Source of the DNA: Mycobacterium sp. SMC-8
GTDB lineage: Bacteria > Actinomycetota > Actinomycetes > Mycobacteriales > Mycobacteriaceae
Direction of reading: 5' to 3'
DNA: 64,000 nucleotides
NCBI RefSeq assembly: GCF_025263565.1
Contig: NZ_CP079865.1
Location: forward strand, 4,278,001 to 4,342,000
The translations under genes and the position numbers were made by a program. The notes under the pieces were generated by a model that was not told where the DNA came from, did no database searches, and saw nothing but the letters and a program-made list of their open reading frames with translations. Positions 1 to 9,750 of the stretch are shown here, one piece after another. Numbering within the stretch: position 1 is the first letter of the stretch; each line of letters opens with the position of its first letter.

Positions 1-792
1 ATCATCGCCCGCGAGTCCGCCAACGACCTGATCAAGCAACTCAAAGGCCTCGACGTGCAGCACCGCGGCGCGATCGCGCTGACCGTGCTCGACACCGTGC
101 TGTCCACCCGGGCGCACGCGGCCGAGGACCAAGCCGAAGGCGATCCCGCCGACGCTCTGGTGTGGGACGAACTGATCACCCGCACCCGCGAGGAGTCGAC
201 GCTGTCGGTGACATTCACGACGTTCCTGACCCTGGCCTGCCTGTTGGCCGCGATCGGGGCCGTCACCGACTCGATGGTGACGGTGATGGGCGCGATGGTG
301 CTCGGGCCGGAGTTCGGTCCGCTGGCCGCGCTGTCGGTGGCGGTGGTGCAGCGACGCGGGGACCTCGCACGGCGGGCGCTCATCGCGCTGCTCGTCGGGT
401 TCCCGGTGGCAATGGGCATCACCGCGCTGGTGACGCTGGCCGGGCGGGCGGTGGGGTGGCTGAGCTTCGACACCATCAGCGACATTCACGACGTGGACTT
501 CATCTTCCGGGTCGGTCCGATCTCGTTCGTGGTGGCGCTGCTGGCCGGCGCCGCGGGAATGCTGTCGCTGATGTCGTCGAAGTCCGCCGCGCTGGTCGGG
601 GTGTTCATTTCCGTCACCACCGTGCCCGCCGCCGGCTTCGCCGCGGTCGCCGGCATCCTCGGACACTGGGACGTCGCCGCGATGTCGGCCGCGCAGCTCA
701 CGGTGAACCTGGTCGGCGTCGTACTGGCCGGCGTGCTGGTGCTGGTGCTGCGGCCGCGGGGCAGCCTCATCCCGCGCCGCGCGCAGACCTGA
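1..792 (+). CDS. DUF389 family membrane protein (3' part only)
   Basis: The reading frame is open from base 1, so the start lies upstream; 263 residues are visible. The first ~60 residues are soluble. About six hydrophobic segments follow from residue ~68, with the stretch VMGAMVLGPEFGPLAAL matching the conserved 'GAMLxxPxxGP' core of the DUF389/TIGR00341 family. These are integral membrane proteins of unknown function. The gene ends 43 bp before the transglutaminase gene on the same strand, so a shared transcript is possible. The family call is good; no biochemical role can be given. Confidence 0.85.
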   Translation: MIARESANDLIKQLKGLDVQHRGAIALTVLDTVLSTRAHAAEDQAEGDPADALVWDELITRTREESTLSVTFTTFLTLACLLAAIGAVTDSMVTVMGAMVLGPEFGPLAALSVAVVQRRGDLARRALIALLVGFPVAMGITALVTLAGRAVGWLSFDTISDIHDVDFIFRVGPISFVVALLAGAAGMLSLMSSKSAALVGVFISVTTVPAAGFAAVAGILGHWDVAAMSAAQLTVNLVGVVLAGVLVLVLRPRGSLIPRRAQT

Positions 793-835
793 CGCATCCT
801 GCGTGGCACTGCCCGGTGTGGTGGGATCTAGCGCT

Positions 836-3800
836 ATGGGGATCAAGGTGGCCCTGGAGCATCGGACCAGCTACACGTTCGACCGACTTGTCGCGGTCCA
901 TCCGCACGTGGTCCGGCTGCGCCCCGCGCCGCACTCCCGCACCCCGATCGAGGCCTATTCGCTGCAGGTCGAACCCGCCGATCACTTCGTCAACTGGCAG
1001 CAGGACGCCTTCGGCAATTTCGTCGCCCGGCTCGTGTTCCCGGCGCGCACTCGGAGCCTGACCATCACGGTGGGCCTGATCGCCGACCTGAAGGTGGTCA
1101 ACCCGTTCGACTTCTTCATCGAGGACTACGCCGAACACATCGGCTTCTCCTATCCCCGTCCGCTGGCCGAAGACCTCAAGCCCTACCTGCGGCCCGTCGA
1201 CGAGGACGGGGCGGGCTCCGGGCCCGGTGACCTCGCCCGGGCGTGGGTGGAGAACTTCACCGTCGCGCCGGGCACCCGCACCATCGACTTCCTCGTCGCG
1301 CTCAACCGCGCCGTGAACGCCGACGTCGGCTATTCGGTGCGGATGGAGCCCGGCGTGCAGACCCCGGACGTGACGCTGCGCACCGGCATCGGATCGTGCC
1401 GGGACTCCGCGTGGTTGCTGGTGTCGATCCTGCGCCAGCTCGGATTGGCCGCCCGGTTCGTCTCGGGTTACCTCGTCCAGCTGACCTCCGACGTCGAGGC
1501 CCTCGACGGCCCGTCCGGTCCCACCGCCGACTTCACCGACCTGCACGCCTGGACCGAGGTGTACGTCCCGGGCGCGGGATGGATAGGACTCGACCCGACC
1601 TCCGGGTTGTTCGCCGGCGAGGGGCACATCCCGCTGTCGGCGACACCGCATCCCGACTCGGCCGCGCCGATCACCGGCGCTGTCGAACCCTGCGAGACCA
1701 CACTGGAATTCAGCAACGTCGTGACCCGCGTGCACGAGGATCCGCGCGTGACGCTGCCCTACAGCGAACAGTCGTGGGCGGCGATCACCGCGCTCGGCCG
1801 GCGCGTGGACGAGCGGCTCTGTGCAGGTGACGTCCGACTGACCGTGGGCGGTGAACCGACTTTCGTGTCGATCGACAACCAGGTCGATCCTGAATGGACC
1901 ACCGATGCCGACGGGCCGCACAAACGGGACCGGGCCTCCGCGCTGGCGGCTCGTCTGAAGACGGTGTGGGCGCCGCATGGGCTGGTCCAGCGCAGCCAGG
2001 GCAAGTGGTATCCAGGAGAACCGTTGCCGCGCTGGCAGATCGGGATTTTCTGGCGCACCGACGGTGAACCGCTGTGGACTGACGGATCGCTGCTGGCCGA
2101 CCCCTGGCAGCCGGAGCCGGACCGCCGTGCCCCTGCCCCCGACGCCGCGGCCCGGCTGCTCGGCGCCGTCGCCGACGGACTCGGCCTGCCGCGGTCCCAG
2201 GTCCGGCCGGCGTATGAAGATGCGCTGGCCCGCCTCGCCAAGGCGGTACGCCAACCCGATGGCGAGCCTGTCCCGACCCAGGACGACCTGGAGCGCGATA
2301 CCCCGGACAGCCGCGCACAACTCCTGGCCCGACTCGACGCCTCGGTCGCCGAACCGGCCGCGTTCGTGTTGCCGCTGCATCGCCGTGACGACGACACAGG
2401 ATGGGCGAGCGCGGACTGGACCTTGCGGCGCGGCCGGATCGTGCTGCTGGACGGGGACTCGCCCGCCGGACTGCGGCTGCCGCTGGATTCGATCAGCTGG
2501 CGGCCGCCGCGGCCCACGTTCGACGCCGATCCGACACGGCGCCGGCTGCCGCTGCCGGCCCGCGGCTCCACGGTGGCGACCGCGGCGACAGACCCGGAGA
2601 CCGAGGACGTCGACCGGCTCCCGCCAACCGCTCTGGTCGCCCAGATCCGGGACGGGCTGCTGTACGTGTTCCTGCCGCCCACCGAGGAACTGGAACACTT
2701 CATCGACCTCGTCGAGCGGCTCGAAAGCGCGGCCGGCGCGATCGGATGTCCCGTCGTGATCGAAGGGTACGGTCCGCCCGCCGACGCCCGGCTCACGTCG
2801 ATGACGATCACCCCGGACCCGGGGGTCATCGAGGTCAACGTCGCACCGACAGGCTCCTTCGCCGAGCAGTGCGCGCAATTGGAGACGCTCTACGAGCAGG
2901 CCCGGCAGGCACGGTTGTCCACCGAATCGTTCGGCGTGGACGGCTCCCACGGCGGCACCGGCGGCGGCAACCACATCACCCTCGGCGGAATCACCCCGGC
3001 CGACTCGCCGCTGCTGCGCCGCCCGGACCTACTGGTCTCGTTGCTCACCTACTGGCAGCGGCACCCGGCGCTGTCCTACCTGTTCGCCGGCCGGTTCATC
3101 GGCACCACATCGCAGGCACCGCGGGTCGACGAGGGTCGCCCGGACGCGCTCTACGAGCTCGAGATCGCCTTCGCCGAAATCGCCCGGCTGACCCAGGAGT
3201 CGGGCGGTTCCTCCCCGTGGATCGTCGACCGTGCCCTGCGGCACCTGCTCACCGACATCACCGGTAACACCCACCGCGCGGAGTTCTGCATCGACAAGCT
3301 CTACAGCCCCGACAGCCCGCGCGGCCGCCTCGGTCTGCTGGAGCTGCGCGGTTTCGAGATGCCGCCACACCATCAGATGGCGATGGTGCAGTCGCTGCTG
3401 GTGCGCGCGCTGGTGGCGTGGTTCTGGCAGGAGCCGCTGCGGGCGCCGCTGATTCGGCACGGTGCCAACCTGCACGGTAGATACCTATTGCCGCACTTCA
3501 TCATTCAGGACATCGCCGAGGTGGCCGCCGACCTGCGCGCCCACGGCATCGAATTCGACACCAGCTGGCTGGATCCGTTCACCGAGTTCCGCTTCCCGCG
3601 CATCGGGACCGCGGTGTTCGGCGGTGTCGAGGTCGAGCTGCGCGGCGCCATCGAGCCGTGGAACGTGCTGGGGGAGGAGGCCACCGCCGGCGGGACCGCG
3701 CGCTACGTCGACTCCTCGGTGGAGCGACTGCAGGTGCGGCTGATCGGAGCGGACCGGCAGCGCTACCTGGTCACCGTCAACGGCCACCCGGTGCCGCTGC

Positions 3801-4168
3801 TGTCCACCGACAACCCCGACGTCCAGGTCGGCGGGGTGCGATACCGGGCCTGGCAGCCGCCGAGTGCGCTGCACCCGACGATCACCGTGGACGGGCCGCT
3901 GCGATTCGAGCTGATCGACGCCGCCACCGGGGTGTCCCGCGGCGGCTGCACCTATCACGTGTCCCATCCCGGGGGCCGCGCCTACGATGCGCCCCCGGTC
4001 AACGCGGTGGAGGCCGAGTCGCGCCGGGCCCGGCGATTCGAGGCCACCGGCTTCACCCCGGGCAAGGTCGATCTCGCCGAGTTGCGCGAGAAGCAGGCCA
4101 GACAATCCACCGATGTGGGCGCACCCGGCATCCTCGACCTGCGGCGAGTGCGTACCGTTCTGCAGTAA
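836..4168 (+). CDS. Transglutaminase-like protein with C-terminal DUF2126 region
   Basis: The product has 1110 residues. The ATG at 836 (MGIKVALEHRTSYTFD) is preferred over an upstream in-frame start at 803 because family homology begins there. An N-terminal bacterial transglutaminase region is followed by a transglutaminase core with a complete Cys188-His237-Asp253 triad (GSCRDSAW, DLHAWTEV, LDPTSG). The rest of the protein, from about residue 300, is DUF2126, beginning near GGEPTFVSIDNQVDPEW. This architecture is usually encoded beside ATP-grasp/alpha-E proteins in predicted amide-bond-forming systems. The stop TAA shares its last base with the ATG of the next gene (TAATG), so translation is probably coupled. 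Cytosolic; substrate unknown. Confidence 0.9.
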   Translation: MGIKVALEHRTSYTFDRLVAVHPHVVRLRPAPHSRTPIEAYSLQVEPADHFVNWQQDAFGNFVARLVFPARTRSLTITVGLIADLKVVNPFDFFIEDYAEHIGFSYPRPLAEDLKPYLRPVDEDGAGSGPGDLARAWVENFTVAPGTRTIDFLVALNRAVNADVGYSVRMEPGVQTPDVTLRTGIGSCRDSAWLLVSILRQLGLAARFVSGYLVQLTSDVEALDGPSGPTADFTDLHAWTEVYVPGAGWIGLDPTSGLFAGEGHIPLSATPHPDSAAPITGAVEPCETTLEFSNVVTRVHEDPRVTLPYSEQSWAAITALGRRVDERLCAGDVRLTVGGEPTFVSIDNQVDPEWTTDADGPHKRDRASALAARLKTVWAPHGLVQRSQGKWYPGEPLPRWQIGIFWRTDGEPLWTDGSLLADPWQPEPDRRAPAPDAAARLLGAVADGLGLPRSQVRPAYEDALARLAKAVRQPDGEPVPTQDDLERDTPDSRAQLLARLDASVAEPAAFVLPLHRRDDDTGWASADWTLRRGRIVLLDGDSPAGLRLPLDSISWRPPRPTFDADPTRRRLPLPARGSTVATAATDPETEDVDRLPPTALVAQIRDGLLYVFLPPTEELEHFIDLVERLESAAGAIGCPVVIEGYGPPADARLTSMTITPDPGVIEVNVAPTGSFAEQCAQLETLYEQARQARLSTESFGVDGSHGGTGGGNHITLGGITPADSPLLRRPDLLVSLLTYWQRHPALSYLFAGRFIGTTSQAPRVDEGRPDALYELEIAFAEIARLTQESGGSSPWIVDRALRHLLTDITGNTHRAEFCIDKLYSPDSPRGRLGLLELRGFEMPPHHQMAMVQSLLVRALVAWFWQEPLRAPLIRHGANLHGRYLLPHFIIQDIAEVAADLRAHGIEFDTSWLDPFTEFRFPRIGTAVFGGVEVELRGAIEPWNVLGEEATAGGTARYVDSSVERLQVRLIGADRQRYLVTVNGHPVPLLSTDNPDVQVGGVRYRAWQPPSALHPTITVDGPLRFELIDAATGVSRGGCTYHVSHPGGRAYDAPPVNAVEAESRRARRFEATGFTPGKVDLAELREKQARQSTDVGAPGILDLRRVRTVLQ

Positions 4169-6804
4169 TGGCCTACCCCGCACCGTCGCCGGCACCCCAC
4201 CCGGGTGCCGGACCGACCGATCTCGACAACCCGCTGGCGCCCTACGGCACCATGCGGGCCCAGCAGGCGTTGTTCGACGTCGGGTCGCAGCTTGGCGGCC
4301 CGACCACCGGGTACGACGAATTCGTCGACGCGGCAGGGGAAGTGAGGCCGGCGTGGCAGGAGCTCGCCGACTGCGTCCGGGAGCGCGGCCGTGACGGTCT
4401 GGATCAGCTGCGCGCGATCGTGCGGGAGCTCGTCGACAACGACGGGATCACCTACATCCAGACCGACGGTGACGACGCGGTGCCCGGGCCGTGGCACCTC
4501 GACGCGCTGCCACTGGTCATCTCGGCCCCGGACTGGGACCGGCTGGAGGCGGGCCTGGTGCAAAGGTCGCGGCTACTCGACGCCGTGCTGTCCGACCTCT
4601 ATGGAGAGCGGCGCGCGATCACCAGCGGGGCGCTGCCACCGCAGCTGCTGTTCGCCCATCCCGGGTACGTCCGCGCCGCCCACGGCATCGCGGTACCCGG
4701 TCGTCACCAGCTGTTCCTGCACGGCTGCGACATCAGTCGCGGCGCCACGGGTGACTTCGTCGTCAACGCGGACTGGACCCAGGCGCCGTCTGGTGCGGGA
4801 TACGCGCTGGCCGACCGGCGGGTGGTGGCTCACGCGGTCCCGGAGCTCTACGAGCAGATCGGCCCGCAACCGGTGTCGCCCTGGGCGCAGGCACTGCGGC
4901 TGGCCCTGGTCGAGGCCGCCCCGGAGTCGGCCGAGGAGCCCGTGGTGGTGGTGCTCAGCCCGGGCATCCACTCCGAGACGGCGTTCGACCAGGCCTACCT
5001 GGCCGGCGTACTGGGTCTGCCGCTGGTCGAGAGCGCCGACCTTGTGGTCCGCGACGGCAAGCTGTGGATGCGGTCGATGGGCACCCTCAAGCGGGTCGAT
5101 GTGGTGCTGCGCCGCGTCGACGCCGACTACGCCGATCCGCTCGACCTGCGGCCGGATTCCCGGCTCGGTGTGGTCGGACTCGTCGAGGTGCTGCGCCGCG
5201 GGGCGGTGACCGTGGTGAACACGCTCGGTAGCGGTGTGCTGGAAAGCCCTGGGCTGCTTCGCTTCCTGCCTGAGCTGGCCGAGAAGCTGCTCGGTGAGAC
5301 GCCGCTGCTACCCACCGCCCCCTCGTACTGGGGCGGCATCAACACCGAACGTTCCCACCTGCTGGCAAACCTGTCGTCGCTGCTGTTCAAGCCCGTCACC
5401 GGAGGCGATACCGTCGTCGGTCCCCAGATGTCGGCGGCGCAGCGGGAGGCGTTGGCCGCACGCATCAGCGCCGCGCCGTGGCAGTGGGTCGGTCAGGAGC
5501 TGCCCGAGTTCTCCTCGGCGCCGGCCGACTTCCTCGGGGGCGGGCTGACCTCGGCTAGCGTCGGCATGCGGCTGTTCACCGTGTCCCAGCGCGGCGGGTA
5601 TGCCCCGATGATCGGCGGCCTCGGCTACCTGGTGGCACCTGGCGCCGACGGATACCGTTTGAAATCAGTTGCCGCCAAAGATATCTGGGTCCGTACACCC
5701 AGCCGGGTCACCGCCGAGACGGTTCCGGCGCTGCCACAGCTGGCGACTGCGAGCCCCACCCAGGAGGTCAGCTCGCCGCGCGTGCTGTCCGACCTGTTCT
5801 GGATAGGCCGCTACGCCGAGCGTGCCGAGAACATGGCCCGATTGCTGACTGTGACCCGGGAGCGCTACCACAAGTACCGGTACCGCCGCACGCTCGACGG
5901 CAGCGAGTGCGTGCCCGTCCTGCTGACCGCACTGGGTGTGATCACAGGCACAGACACCGGAGCCGGCGGCGACTATGCGGAAATGGTGGCCATCGCACCG
6001 ACGACGCTGTGGTCGCTGACCGCCGACCGGCACCGGCCGGGATCACTGGCCCATTCGGTGGAGCGGCTCGGGCTGGCGGCACGTGCGGTGCGTGATCAGA
6101 TGTCCAACGACACCTGGATGGTGCTCTCGACGCTGGAACGCGCACTGCTCAATGCGCCGGACACCCCGCCCGAGTCCAAGGCCGAAGGCGACGCGTTCCT
6201 GTCGTCGACGAGCACGCTCACGCTGGCAGGGATGCTGACGTTGTCGGGGGTCGTCGCCGAATCGATGGTGCACGACGCCGGCTGGACGATGCTCGAGATC
6301 GGCAAACGCATCGAGCGGGCGCTCGCGATGACCGCACTGCTACGGGCGACCATGACCACGGTGCGGACGCCGGGCGCCGAGCAGACCGTCACCGAGTCGA
6401 CGCTGGTGGTCTGCGAGTCGCTGGTGATCTACCGCCGCCGCAACCCGGGCACTTACAACGTCGCAGGTGTCGCGGAACTGGTGCTGTTCGACGCCGGTAA
6501 TCCCCGCTCGCTGGTGTATCAGTTGGAGCGGCTGCGCACCCACCTGCGGTCGCTGCCCGGGGCGTCGGGGTCGTCGCGGCCCGAGCGCATGGTCGACGAG
6601 ATCGCCGCGCGTTTGCGCCGCATCGAGCCGACAGAACTGGAGGAGGCCGGCGAGGACGGCCGACGCGACGAGTTCGACGCGCTGCTGGCCGCCATCCATC
6701 GCGACCTGCGCGAGCTCGCCAGCGTGATCACCGCGATCCACCTGTCCCTGCCCGGTGACATGCAGCCGTTGTGGGGCCCGCACGAACGGCGGCTGGTTCC
6801 GTGA
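4168..6804 (+). CDS. Circularly permuted ATP-grasp / alpha-E (DUF403) fusion protein
   Basis: The product has 878 residues and starts at the ATG that overlaps the preceding stop. Residues ~1-520 match the circularly permuted ATP-grasp family (old DUF404/DUF407; early motif LAPYGTMRAQQALFDVG). Residues from ~540 (DLFWIGRYAERAENMARLL) form the alpha-E domain, DUF403. In many bacteria these are separate adjacent genes; here, as in other mycobacteria, they are fused. ATP-grasp proteins of this group are predicted to form amide or peptide bonds with neighbouring transglutaminase-like proteins; no substrate is proven. The last codons overlap the next start (GTGA). Confidence 0.9.
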   Translation: MAYPAPSPAPHPGAGPTDLDNPLAPYGTMRAQQALFDVGSQLGGPTTGYDEFVDAAGEVRPAWQELADCVRERGRDGLDQLRAIVRELVDNDGITYIQTDGDDAVPGPWHLDALPLVISAPDWDRLEAGLVQRSRLLDAVLSDLYGERRAITSGALPPQLLFAHPGYVRAAHGIAVPGRHQLFLHGCDISRGATGDFVVNADWTQAPSGAGYALADRRVVAHAVPELYEQIGPQPVSPWAQALRLALVEAAPESAEEPVVVVLSPGIHSETAFDQAYLAGVLGLPLVESADLVVRDGKLWMRSMGTLKRVDVVLRRVDADYADPLDLRPDSRLGVVGLVEVLRRGAVTVVNTLGSGVLESPGLLRFLPELAEKLLGETPLLPTAPSYWGGINTERSHLLANLSSLLFKPVTGGDTVVGPQMSAAQREALAARISAAPWQWVGQELPEFSSAPADFLGGGLTSASVGMRLFTVSQRGGYAPMIGGLGYLVAPGADGYRLKSVAAKDIWVRTPSRVTAETVPALPQLATASPTQEVSSPRVLSDLFWIGRYAERAENMARLLTVTRERYHKYRYRRTLDGSECVPVLLTALGVITGTDTGAGGDYAEMVAIAPTTLWSLTADRHRPGSLAHSVERLGLAARAVRDQMSNDTWMVLSTLERALLNAPDTPPESKAEGDAFLSSTSTLTLAGMLTLSGVVAESMVHDAGWTMLEIGKRIERALAMTALLRATMTTVRTPGAEQTVTESTLVVCESLVIYRRRNPGTYNVAGVAELVLFDAGNPRSLVYQLERLRTHLRSLPGASGSSRPERMVDEIAARLRRIEPTELEEAGEDGRRDEFDALLAAIHRDLRELASVITAIHLSLPGDMQPLWGPHERRLVP

Positions 6805-7733
6805 CGGCGTACCCGGACGGGCCCACCGCTTCGGCCCGCGGCCGCAGCTACGAGATCACCCACCGCACCCAGTACCGCTACTCCGATGTGGTCACCAGCT
6901 CCTACGGGCGCGGGTTCCTGACACCGCGTGACTCGGCGCGCCAGCGGTGCCTGTTCCACGAAGTCGTGCTGGAACCGCACGCGGCCGACAGCTCCACCAG
7001 TCGCGACGGATGGGGCAATGTCAGCTCGTATTTCCATGTCACGCAACGGCATCGGGTGCTGACGGTGACCAGTCGCTCGGTGGTCGAGGTGGATCCGCCG
7101 CCGCCGGACCTCTACAACGGCCCCTCGGCGCGGGCGCCGTGGGAGATCGCGCGTCCGGTCGGCCCGGACGGGGCCCTGGCGACCGAGTTCACTCTCGACC
7201 TGCAGCCGCCGGAGATCACCGAGGAGATCCGCGCCTACGCCGCACCCAGTTTCACCGCGGAGCGGCCGCTGATCGACGTGCTGCGCCACCTCACCGAACG
7301 GATCCACACCGACTTCACCTACCGGTCGGGGTCGACGACGGTGTCGACCAAGGTGAGCGAGGTTTTGGCGGCGCGGGAAGGGGTATGTCAGGACTTCGCG
7401 CGGCTGGCGATCGCCTGCCTGCGTGCCAATGGTCTGGCCGCCTGCTATGTGTCGGGGTATCTGGCCACCGATCCTCCGCCCGGGAAGGAACGCATGGTGG
7501 GAGTCGACGCGACACACGCGTGGGCCTCGGTGTGGACGCCCCAGAATGTCTGGCTCGGGCTGGACCCGACCAACAACCAGATGGTCGACGAACGCTACGT
7601 CACGGTCGGCTACGGACGTGACTACGCCGACATTCCGCCGCTGCGCGGCATCATCTACACCGATTCGGAGAACAGCGCGATCGACGTGTCCGTCGACGTC
7701 GCGCCGTATGGAGGGGGAGTTCTGCATGCGTGA
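6801..7733 (+). CDS. Transglutaminase family protein
   Basis: The product has 310 residues from the GTG at 6801, which overlaps the upstream TGA as GTGA; an in-frame start 30 bp upstream would lie inside the previous gene. An N-terminal beta-rich transglutaminase region (YEITHRTQYRYSDVV) precedes the catalytic core, with Cys196 (EGVCQDFARL), His239 (DATHAWASVW) and Asp255 (LGLDPTNN). This is a second, shorter transglutaminase in the same operon. Such proteins act as proteases or amide hydrolases/transferases; the substrate here is unknown. It overlaps the metallopeptidase gene by 8 nt. Confidence 0.9.
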   Translation: MTAYPDGPTASARGRSYEITHRTQYRYSDVVTSSYGRGFLTPRDSARQRCLFHEVVLEPHAADSSTSRDGWGNVSSYFHVTQRHRVLTVTSRSVVEVDPPPPDLYNGPSARAPWEIARPVGPDGALATEFTLDLQPPEITEEIRAYAAPSFTAERPLIDVLRHLTERIHTDFTYRSGSTTVSTKVSEVLAAREGVCQDFARLAIACLRANGLAACYVSGYLATDPPPGKERMVGVDATHAWASVWTPQNVWLGLDPTNNQMVDERYVTVGYGRDYADIPPLRGIIYTDSENSAIDVSVDVAPYGGGVLHA

Positions 7734-8811
7734 CTTCACGTGCCCGAACTGTGGCCAGCGGTTGGCGTTCGAAAACTCGGTGTGTCTGAATTGCGGTAGC
7801 GCGCTGGGCTTTTCGCTGGACGACATGGCGCTGCTGGTGATCGCGCCGACCGAGGAGAGCGAGCACGCCGGTGCGGTCGACGAGAGGCAGTTCCAACTGT
7901 GCGCCAATCTGCATCTCGCCGAATGCAACTGGCTGGTGGAAAAGGGTCCGATCGCCAAGCTGTGCGTGTCGTGCGCGTTGACCAGAACGCGGCCCAACGA
8001 CGCCGACACCATGGCGCTCGTTGCGTTCGCGAACGCGGAGCGGGCCAAACGCCGGCTCATCGCCGAGCTGCACGAACTCAAACTGCCGATCGTCGGCCGC
8101 GACCTGGATCCCGAGTTCGGACTGGCGTTCGACCTGCTCTCCAGTCAGTTCGAGAAGGTGTTCACCGGGCACGAGAACGGGGTCATCACACTCGATCTCG
8201 CCGAGGGTGACGACGTTCACCGCGAGCAGTTACGCATCTCGATGGACGAGCCGTACCGCACGCTGCTCGGTCACTTCCGCCACGAGATCGGCCACTACTA
8301 CCAGTACCGGCTGATCGGGACGTCGCAGGACTACCTGCAGCGCTATCACGAGTTGTTCGGTGACCCCAACGCCGACTACCAGGCTGCACTGGACCGGCAT
8401 TACAGCGAGGGCGCCCCGGCCGGCTGGGAGGACGATTACGTATCCTCCTACGCCACCATGCATCCCGCCGAGGACTGGGCCGAGACGTTCGCGCATTACC
8501 TCCACATCCGCGACACCCTGGACACCGCGGCGGCGTTCGGGTTCGCGCCGGCGAACGCCACCTACGACCGCAGAATGCTGGGGCCCAGCGGATTCGACAC
8601 GCTGATCGACCTGTGGCTGCCGCTTTCCTGGGCGCTGAACATGGTGAACCGGTCGATGGGCAAACAGGACCTCTACCCGTTCGTGCTGCCACCGCCGGTG
8701 CTGGAGAAGATGCGGTTCATCCACACCGTGATCGACGAGATCACCTCGAACCCGGCCAAACTGGCCGAGGTGGGAGCGCCCGTCGCGGATCAGAGCCAGC
8801 AGATGGGCTGA
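7726..8811 (+). CDS. Putative zinc-binding metallopeptidase with N-terminal zinc ribbon
   Basis: The product has 361 residues; the ATG at 7726 follows a strong GGAGGGGGAG ribosome-binding site and lies 8 nt inside the upstream gene. The N terminus carries a CPNC...CLNC zinc ribbon (Cys6, 9, 20, 23). The catalytic HEIGH motif is at residues 186-190, and the downstream HPAEDWAETFAHYLH segment probably supplies the third ligand, as in the 'putative zinc-binding metallopeptidase' family (formerly DUF2248). It is the last gene of the operon, so a processing role for the tag or peptide made by its neighbours is an attractive guess only. No signal peptide is seen. Confidence 0.88.
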   Translation: MRDFTCPNCGQRLAFENSVCLNCGSALGFSLDDMALLVIAPTEESEHAGAVDERQFQLCANLHLAECNWLVEKGPIAKLCVSCALTRTRPNDADTMALVAFANAERAKRRLIAELHELKLPIVGRDLDPEFGLAFDLLSSQFEKVFTGHENGVITLDLAEGDDVHREQLRISMDEPYRTLLGHFRHEIGHYYQYRLIGTSQDYLQRYHELFGDPNADYQAALDRHYSEGAPAGWEDDYVSSYATMHPAEDWAETFAHYLHIRDTLDTAAAFGFAPANATYDRRMLGPSGFDTLIDLWLPLSWALNMVNRSMGKQDLYPFVLPPPVLEKMRFIHTVIDEITSNPAKLAEVGAPVADQSQQMG

Positions 8812-8901
8812 CAGGTTGGCGCGAGCCGCCGCGCCGGAAGGTGAGCAACACACGGGGCCGCGTTGGCCCGAGTCCGGCCGCGCTGTCCCTACGATCAGCC
8901 G

Positions 8902-9741
8902 GTGGCTGATCGCTATGGCGCCGACATCCTGTCCAACAACCCGCACCAGGCCCGCAAGCCGCGCTCGCGGGAGCAGCCGATCGAGATCGGCATGGTCGTC
9001 GAGGACGCCCAGACCGGCTTCGTCGGTGCGGTGCTGCGCGTCGAATACGGCCGGATGGTGCTCGAAGACCGCAACGGCCGTACCAAACCGTTTCCGGTCG
9101 GTCCCGGTTATCTGATCGACGGTGAGCCCGTGATCCTGACCCCGCCGAAGAAAGCGGTGCCGGCCGCCCCGACGCGCACCGCGTCCGGCTCCGTCGCGGT
9201 CAAAGGGGCCCGCGCGAAGGTCGCGCTGGCCAGCCGTATCTACGTCGAGGGCCGCCATGACGCCGAGCTCGTCGAGCAGGTGTGGGGCGAAGATCTGCGG
9301 ATCGAGGGGGTGGTCGTCGAGTACCTCGGCGGCGTGGACGATCTCGCCGCGATCGTCGCCGAATTCCGCCCGGGACCGGGACGCCGCCTCGGCGTGCTGG
9401 TCGACCACCTGGTGACCGGCACGAAGGAGGCCCGCATCGCCGAAGCGGTGCGGCGCGGCCCCGGCGGTGAGCACACCCTGGTGGTCGGGCACCCGTTCAT
9501 CGACATCTGGCAGGCGGTCAAACCTGTCCGGCTCGGGATCGCCGAGTGGCCGGTGATCCCGAGAGGCCAGGACTGGAAACACGGCGTGTGCGCCGCGCTC
9601 GGCTGGAAGCACCGCGACCAGGCGGACATCGCCGCGGCCTGGCAGAAGATCCGGGCCCGGGTGCGGGACTGGACCGACCTCGAGCCCGAGCTGATCGGCC
9701 GTGTCGAGGAGCTCATCGACTTCGTCACCGCCCCCGTGTAA
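8902..9741 (+). CDS. DUF3097 family protein
   Basis: The product has 279 residues. The GTG at 8902 (ADRYGADILSNNPH after the start) was chosen because actinobacterial DUF3097 proteins begin with this motif. An N-terminal barrel-like region carries the YGRMVLEDRNGRTKPFPVG segment. A second half contains IYVEGRHDAELVEQVWGEDLR, which resembles a Toprim-type acidic motif (E, then D...E). The family is conserved in actinobacteria with no established function; the Toprim resemblance suggests a nucleic-acid role but is an inference. The gene ends 9 bp before rarA on the same strand, so the two are probably cotranscribed. Confidence 0.85.
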   Translation: MADRYGADILSNNPHQARKPRSREQPIEIGMVVEDAQTGFVGAVLRVEYGRMVLEDRNGRTKPFPVGPGYLIDGEPVILTPPKKAVPAAPTRTASGSVAVKGARAKVALASRIYVEGRHDAELVEQVWGEDLRIEGVVVEYLGGVDDLAAIVAEFRPGPGRRLGVLVDHLVTGTKEARIAEAVRRGPGGEHTLVVGHPFIDIWQAVKPVRLGIAEWPVIPRGQDWKHGVCAALGWKHRDQADIAAAWQKIRARVRDWTDLEPELIGRVEELIDFVTAPV

Positions 9742-9750
9742 GCAGGGAGC

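Noticed and set aside
767..2974. Long minus-strand open frame opposite the transglutaminase/DUF2126 gene
   Set aside because: Arg/Gly/His-rich composition, no domain match and no ribosome-binding site. It is the usual antisense shadow of a high-GC gene. The same applies to the long minus-strand frames at 8230-11088, 12562-14226, 32890-35127 and 53459-55096.
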